DNA from: Desulfoluna spongiiphila
Lineage (GTDB): Bacteria > Desulfobacterota > Desulfobacteria > Desulfobacterales > Desulfolunaceae
Length of the DNA stretch: 64,000 nucleotides
Assembly (NCBI RefSeq): GCF_900101345.1
Contig: NZ_FMUX01000005.1
Location: forward strand, 1 to 64,000
Direction of reading: 5' to 3'
In this document: piece after piece, positions 60,942 through 64,000 of the stretch
Layout of the letters: every line of letters begins with the position of its first letter
Numbering within the stretch: the stretch's first letter is position 1
The notes under the pieces: model-generated
Told to the model about the DNA's origin: nothing
The model's input: only the letters and a program-made list of their open reading frames with translations
Databases searched by the model: none
Made by a program: the position numbers and the translations under genes

Positions 60942-61704
60942 TGCGCTCTTGACGGTTACAAACCTGTGTAAGACCTACGGACCCCAGCTGGGATGCGAGG
61001 GCATCAGCTTTACCATGCACCCCGGAGAGGTGCTGGGCATCGTGGGGGAGTCGGGCTCGGGCAAGTCAACCCTGCTGGGCTGCGTGTCGGGGCAGCTCCC
61101 GGCCACCTCAGGGGAGGTGGTCTACCGCGCCGCCTGCGGAGAGGTGGACATGAACCGGTCCCCGGAGCAGCTTGTGCGCCGGGTGATCCGCACGGAAATG
61201 GGCATCGTGCACCAGAATCCGAGGGACGGCCTGCGCATGCACGTCAGCGCCGGGGGAAACATCGGCGAACGCCTCATGGCCAACGGCGAGAGACACTACG
61301 GCGGAATCCGCCGCAAGGCCATGGACTGGCTGGAACGGGTGGAGATCGATGCAGACCGCGTGGACGACACCCCCGCCCACTTTTCTGGCGGCATGCAGCA
61401 GCGCCTCCAGATCGCCCGGAACCTCATCACCAACCCGCGCCTCATTTTCATGGACGAGCCCACCAGTGGCCTGGACGTCTCGGTGCAGGCCAGGGTCCTC
61501 GATATCATGCGAAACCTTGTCACACAGCTCTCCCTGTCCATGGTCATCGTTACCCACGACCTGGCCGTGGCACGGCTCCTGGCCCACCGCCTCCTGGTGA
61601 TGCGGGCCGGACGCGTGGTGGAAGAGGGGCTCACGGACCAGATCCTCGACGACCCCCAGCACCCCTACACCCAGCTGCTGGTCTCCTCGATTTTGTCCCA
61701 TTGA
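60931..61704 (+). CDS. phnK: C-P lyase-associated ABC protein PhnK
   Basis: A 257-residue ABC ATPase: Walker A GIVGESGSGKSTLLGCVSGQ (residues 36-55), PhnK-specific VHQNPRDGLRMHVSAGGNIG, signature FSGGMQQRLQIARNLI, Walker B LIFMDEPTSGLDVSVQ and switch His in VIVTHDLAVA. PhnK docks on PhnJ in the core complex rather than on a permease. Ribosome site GGGGGACACG. It ends in LLVSSILSH, typical of the family. Confidence 0.95.
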   Translation: MATDALLTVTNLCKTYGPQLGCEGISFTMHPGEVLGIVGESGSGKSTLLGCVSGQLPATSGEVVYRAACGEVDMNRSPEQLVRRVIRTEMGIVHQNPRDGLRMHVSAGGNIGERLMANGERHYGGIRRKAMDWLERVEIDADRVDDTPAHFSGGMQQRLQIARNLITNPRLIFMDEPTSGLDVSVQARVLDIMRNLVTQLSLSMVIVTHDLAVARLLAHRLLVMRAGRVVEEGLTDQILDDPQHPYTQLLVSSILSH

Positions 61705-62057
61705 TCTGCCACGTTGGTTGAACCACCGAGGGCTCAGAGAAAAAAAGCAAAAGCATGCCTCCGGCGGAAAGGTGTGCCACCTTGAAAGCAGGTCGCGAAT
61801 GCGCTTTCCCCTTCGTTCCTCAGGGAAAATCACATTCGCCTTTGAGTCAGATTAAACCGAATCTGTTTTTAAAATCTGTTTATTAAATCCGTCGTTTTAA
61901 AATCAGGCGAAAGTTTAGCCCCCGGCAGCGCCGCCGGAGGCAGCTTTAATCGCACTGCCGCCGGAGACTTTTTTTTGAAAGGCATCTTTGGCCGGGCTGT
62001 GCCCGCCACCCAGGGTGCGCAGGCATACGCTGCGGGAAAAATACAGGGAGTTTATCT
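61705..62057. other. Intergenic region between phnK and phnL with an inverted family C repeat
   Basis: GCCTCCGGCGG at 61758, AAGGTGTGCCACCTT hairpin, hairpin 61795-61839 in reverse orientation, then CCCCCGGCAGCGCCGCCGGAGG near 61920. It interrupts an otherwise tightly packed operon. No gene. Confidence 0.55.
61795..61839 (-). repeat. Family C hairpin 4 (reverse orientation)
   Basis: GCGAATGCGCTTTCCCC pairs with GGGAAAATCACATTCGC around TTCGTTCCTCA, the reverse complement of the loop in copies 2 and 3. Confidence 0.7.
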
Positions 62058-62789
62058 ATGGAATGGGTTGTTAATATTGAAAAAATCAGGAAAAATTTTT
62101 GCCTTCATACCCAGGGAAACGTGACGATCCCCGTACTCGATGAGGTGAATCTGACCCTTGCGCCGGGGGAGGCCGTGGTCCTTGTGGGACCTTCCGGGGC
62201 GGGTAAAAGCACCCTGTTGAAACTCATCTACGGGAACTACCGGATGGAGACGGGGCGGGTGTGGGTTCGCCACGGGGAGCGATCCGTGGAGATGGGAGGG
62301 CTCTCGCCCATGGAGGTGATTGACGTGCGGAACAAGACCATAGGGTATGTCAGCCAGTTTTTGCGGGTGATCCCCAGGGTGTCGGCATTGGACGTGGTGA
62401 TGGAGCCCATGCTGGGGCGGGGCGTCCCCGCAGACCTTGCCGGGCAGCGGGCGAAAACCCTCCTTGAGCGGTTGCGGATCCCCGAGCGTCTCTGGGATCT
62501 GTCCCCCACCACCTTTTCCGGGGGCGAGCAGCAGCGCATCAACATCGCCCGGGGCTTTGCCGTGCCCTACCCGGTGATGCTCCTGGACGAGCCCACCGCC
62601 TCCCTGGACCCGGACAACACGCAAACCGTCTGTGACCTCATGGAAGAGGCCAGGCAGAGCGGCACCGCTTTTCTGGGGATTTTTCACGACGAGGGCGTTC
62701 GGCAGCAGGTGGCCACGCGCAGCCTTCCCATGGCCCCAGGTTCGCAAATGCTCCGTCCCTTCGTGCCTCAGGAACGTCACATTTGCTGA
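62058..62789 (+). CDS. phnL: C-P lyase-associated ABC protein PhnL
   Basis: A 243-residue ABC ATPase: Walker A LVGPSGAGKSTLLKLIYGNY (residues 38-57), PhnL-specific YVSQFLRVIPRVSALDVVME, signature TFSGGEQQRINIARGFA and Walker B VMLLDEPTASLDPDN, then IFHDEGVRQQVATR. The last 17 or so residues are encoded by a family C-type hairpin (62744-62786) and do not look like PhnL. ATG 62058 is the first good start (weak AGGGAG upstream). Confidence 0.94.
   Translation: MEWVVNIEKIRKNFCLHTQGNVTIPVLDEVNLTLAPGEAVVLVGPSGAGKSTLLKLIYGNYRMETGRVWVRHGERSVEMGGLSPMEVIDVRNKTIGYVSQFLRVIPRVSALDVVMEPMLGRGVPADLAGQRAKTLLERLRIPERLWDLSPTTFSGGEQQRINIARGFAVPYPVMLLDEPTASLDPDNTQTVCDLMEEARQSGTAFLGIFHDEGVRQQVATRSLPMAPGSQMLRPFVPQERHIC
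62744..62786. repeat. Family C-like hairpin 6, inside the phnL end
   Basis: GCAAATG pairs with CATTTGC; the interior CTCCGTCCCTTCGTGCCTCA and GGAACG resembles the family loop. It overlaps the last codons of phnL. Confidence 0.45.
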
Positions 62790-62857
62790 CGGGCTGCGCC
62801 CGTGATCAGTAGACGTTATGGTAAGGTCTTATGTGCTGGGCGAAGCCCGAGGCGAAG

Positions 62858-62902
62858 GCCCTTGCGCTTTTTCCTGAGGAACGAAGGGGAAAGCGCAAGG
62901 GC
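62858..62902 (+). repeat. Family C hairpin 5
   Basis: GCCCTTGCGCTTTTTCC pairs with GGGGAAAGCGCAAGGGC around CTGAGGAACGAA. Compared with copies 2-4 the outer stem is changed on both sides with pairing kept. It is followed by CGAGGTG-GCT-CACCTCG and GCCGCCGGAGGCTTTTT at 62930-62946, which may terminate the phn operon. Confidence 0.7.
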
Positions 62903-62950
62903 AATCAGCTTTCGAGGTGGCTCACCTCGCCGCCGGAGGCTTTTTGGGTT

Positions 62951-64000
62951 TTAAGCCGCTTTTTCCCGGTTCTGGATGCAGGAGTTGCCGTCCAGGGTGA
63001 AGCACTGGCCGCAGGAGGTGCAGCGGGGTTTGACGGTCTTGTCGGCCTGCCATTTGTTGATGAGGTCGGGCTCGCAGAGCAGGGGCCGGGAGAAAGAGAA
63101 GCAGGCGATGTCGGTGTCGGCCAGGAGCTGCTCCATGGTGTCCACCGAGCGGTTGCCGCCCACGAGGATGACCGGGGCGCTGACGGCCTCGGCAATGACC
63201 CTGGCGTATTCGCTGAAATAGGAGTCCTGTGCGGGAAGAGTCACCTCGTAGGTGGTCTCTTTTTCTGTTTTGGGGGCTCGGAATACGGGCCCGCCGCTGA
63301 TTTCGATGCCGGCAATGCCCATGGCGTCGAGTTTTTTGCACAGGGCCAGGCACTCTTCAAAGGTGAATCCCTTGGTCCCCATGAAGTCCGAGCAGTTGAG
63401 CTTGATGAGGATGGGGAAATCCGGGGTGGTTTTTTTGCGGATGTTCTCGAAGATGTCGAAAAGGATGCGGGCCCTTTTTTCACTGGTCCCGCCGAAGACG
63501 TCCTCCCGCTGGTTGAAGAAGGGGGAGAGGAACTGGTTGAGAAGGTAGCCGTGACCGGCGTGCATCTCCACACCGTCGAAACCGCTCTCCATGGCACGCC
63601 TGGCGGCATCGCCGAAGGCTTCGATGAGGGTCTGGATGTCCAGGGGGGTCATCTCCTTGGGGGTGACCCCGGAGATTTTGTTGGTCACCGCAGACGGACC
63701 CCAGATTTCCCTGCTTTCGGTGTCGAACCAGGTGAAAGAGCCCCCGTAGACAAGCTGGAGGAAGATCTTGCTGCCGTTGTCGTGCACCATGTCGGTGAGG
63801 GGCTTGTAGGAGTCCACGAAGGAGTCGTCGTAGGCGCCGAACATCTTGGGATTGGGCTGTTCATCCTTCAGGACAAAGGCGTAACCGGTGATGATGGCAG
63901 AGGCACCTCCCCTGGCGAGGTCTCTGTACAGGGCCATGACCTCATCGTTGATGTGGCCGGACGCGTCTGCGATGCCTTCCCAGGTGGCGGCCCTTAGGCA
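62951..64000 (-). CDS. Old Yellow Enzyme family NADH:flavin oxidoreductase (partial, runs off the right edge)
   Basis: The visible 350 residues lack only the N-terminus: the frame is open to 64000, reading RAATWEGIADASGHI before MALYRDLARGG. OYE features are ALYRDLARGGASAIITGY, KIFLQLVYGG, DGVEMHAGHGYLLNQFLSPF (His-x-x-His-type FMN-side residues) and VFGGTSEKRARILFDI. The C-terminus RCTSCGQCFTLDGNSC holds cysteines similar to the 4Fe-4S-linked members, but the long C-terminal NADH-binding domain is absent. It probably reduces an enoate or similar substrate with FMN. It converges on the phn operon. Confidence 0.88.
   Translation of the reverse strand, partial: CLRAATWEGIADASGHINDEVMALYRDLARGGASAIITGYAFVLKDEQPNPKMFGAYDDSFVDSYKPLTDMVHDNGSKIFLQLVYGGSFTWFDTESREIWGPSAVTNKISGVTPKEMTPLDIQTLIEAFGDAARRAMESGFDGVEMHAGHGYLLNQFLSPFFNQREDVFGGTSEKRARILFDIFENIRKKTTPDFPILIKLNCSDFMGTKGFTFEECLALCKKLDAMGIAGIEISGGPVFRAPKTEKETTYEVTLPAQDSYFSEYARVIAEAVSAPVILVGGNRSVDTMEQLLADTDIACFSFSRPLLCEPDLINKWQADKTVKPRCTSCGQCFTLDGNSCIQNREKAA

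Noticed and set aside
62831..63997. 388-codon open frame on the plus strand
   Set aside because: It is antisense to the Old Yellow Enzyme gene; no motif.
1..64000. tRNA, rRNA and CRISPR arrays
   Set aside because: No cloverleaf, conserved rRNA segment or regularly spaced direct repeat was noticed by reading; a covariance or repeat search would be needed to exclude them.

Overview
The window looks like chromosomal DNA from an anaerobic, free-living Gram-negative bacterium of the Desulfobacterota (Desulfobacteraceae-like). This is inferred from gene mix and style: large hybrid sensor kinases, lipoprotein and outer-membrane-type genes, an Old Yellow Enzyme, a complete C-P lyase operon and many short palindromic intergenic repeats. 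No rRNA or tRNA gene, CRISPR array or prophage was seen. Base composition changes along the window: the first 4 kb is AT-rich and the right half is GC-rich.

Region 1 (1-4520) is a piece of an integron cassette array. Three complete attC sites and one truncated attC separate four forward ORFs: an HNH nuclease, a PD-(D/E)XK-like nuclease, an unknown protein and a lipoprotein. Cassette ends are complementary as expected for excised circles. The array lies between two group II intron fragments: a 3' end at 1-90 and a 5' part at 3828-4420 that breaks the last attC and is itself cut off at a GGGGACAGG repeat.

Region 2 (4.5-24 kb) holds rlpA, a DUF3795 protein, a methyltransferase, an enoyl-CoA hydratase, a Crp/Fnr regulator, a frameshifted beta-hydroxyacid dehydrogenase, an AaeXAB-like aromatic acid efflux operon with a MarR regulator, a MalT-type LuxR regulator, a leukocidin-like pore-forming toxin whose frame breaks in a C9 tract, and a hybrid histidine kinase with a periplasmic solute-binding sensor.

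Region 3 (24-37 kb) is accessory in character: small unknown genes, acetyltransferases (GNAT, Vat/CatB-like), nitroreductase, DJ-1/PfpI, an HD hydrolase, a zinc-ribbon protein, a membrane gene pair with a G9 frameshift, an M48 peptidase with a pilin-like C-terminus, a DUF4157 (eCIS-type) multidomain protein and a 2'-5' RNA ligase-like protein. Two mobile repeat families, B and D, recur here and in region 2.

Region 4 (37-47 kb) is a signalling cluster (1379-residue hybrid kinase, CheR, CheB, REC-GGDEF) followed by a LOG-family protein, an AraC regulator and a DMT transporter. Region 5 (47-52 kb) has a glycine betaine/proline-type ABC operon (minus strand) and an amidohydrolase (minus strand). 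Region 6 (52-62.8 kb) is the phosphonate operon phnN-M-C-D-E-G-H-I-J-K-L with a candidate Pho box upstream. The window ends inside an Old Yellow Enzyme gene. Regions 4-6 carry a third repeat family, C: hairpins with a conserved loop and stems that differ between copies while keeping pairing.
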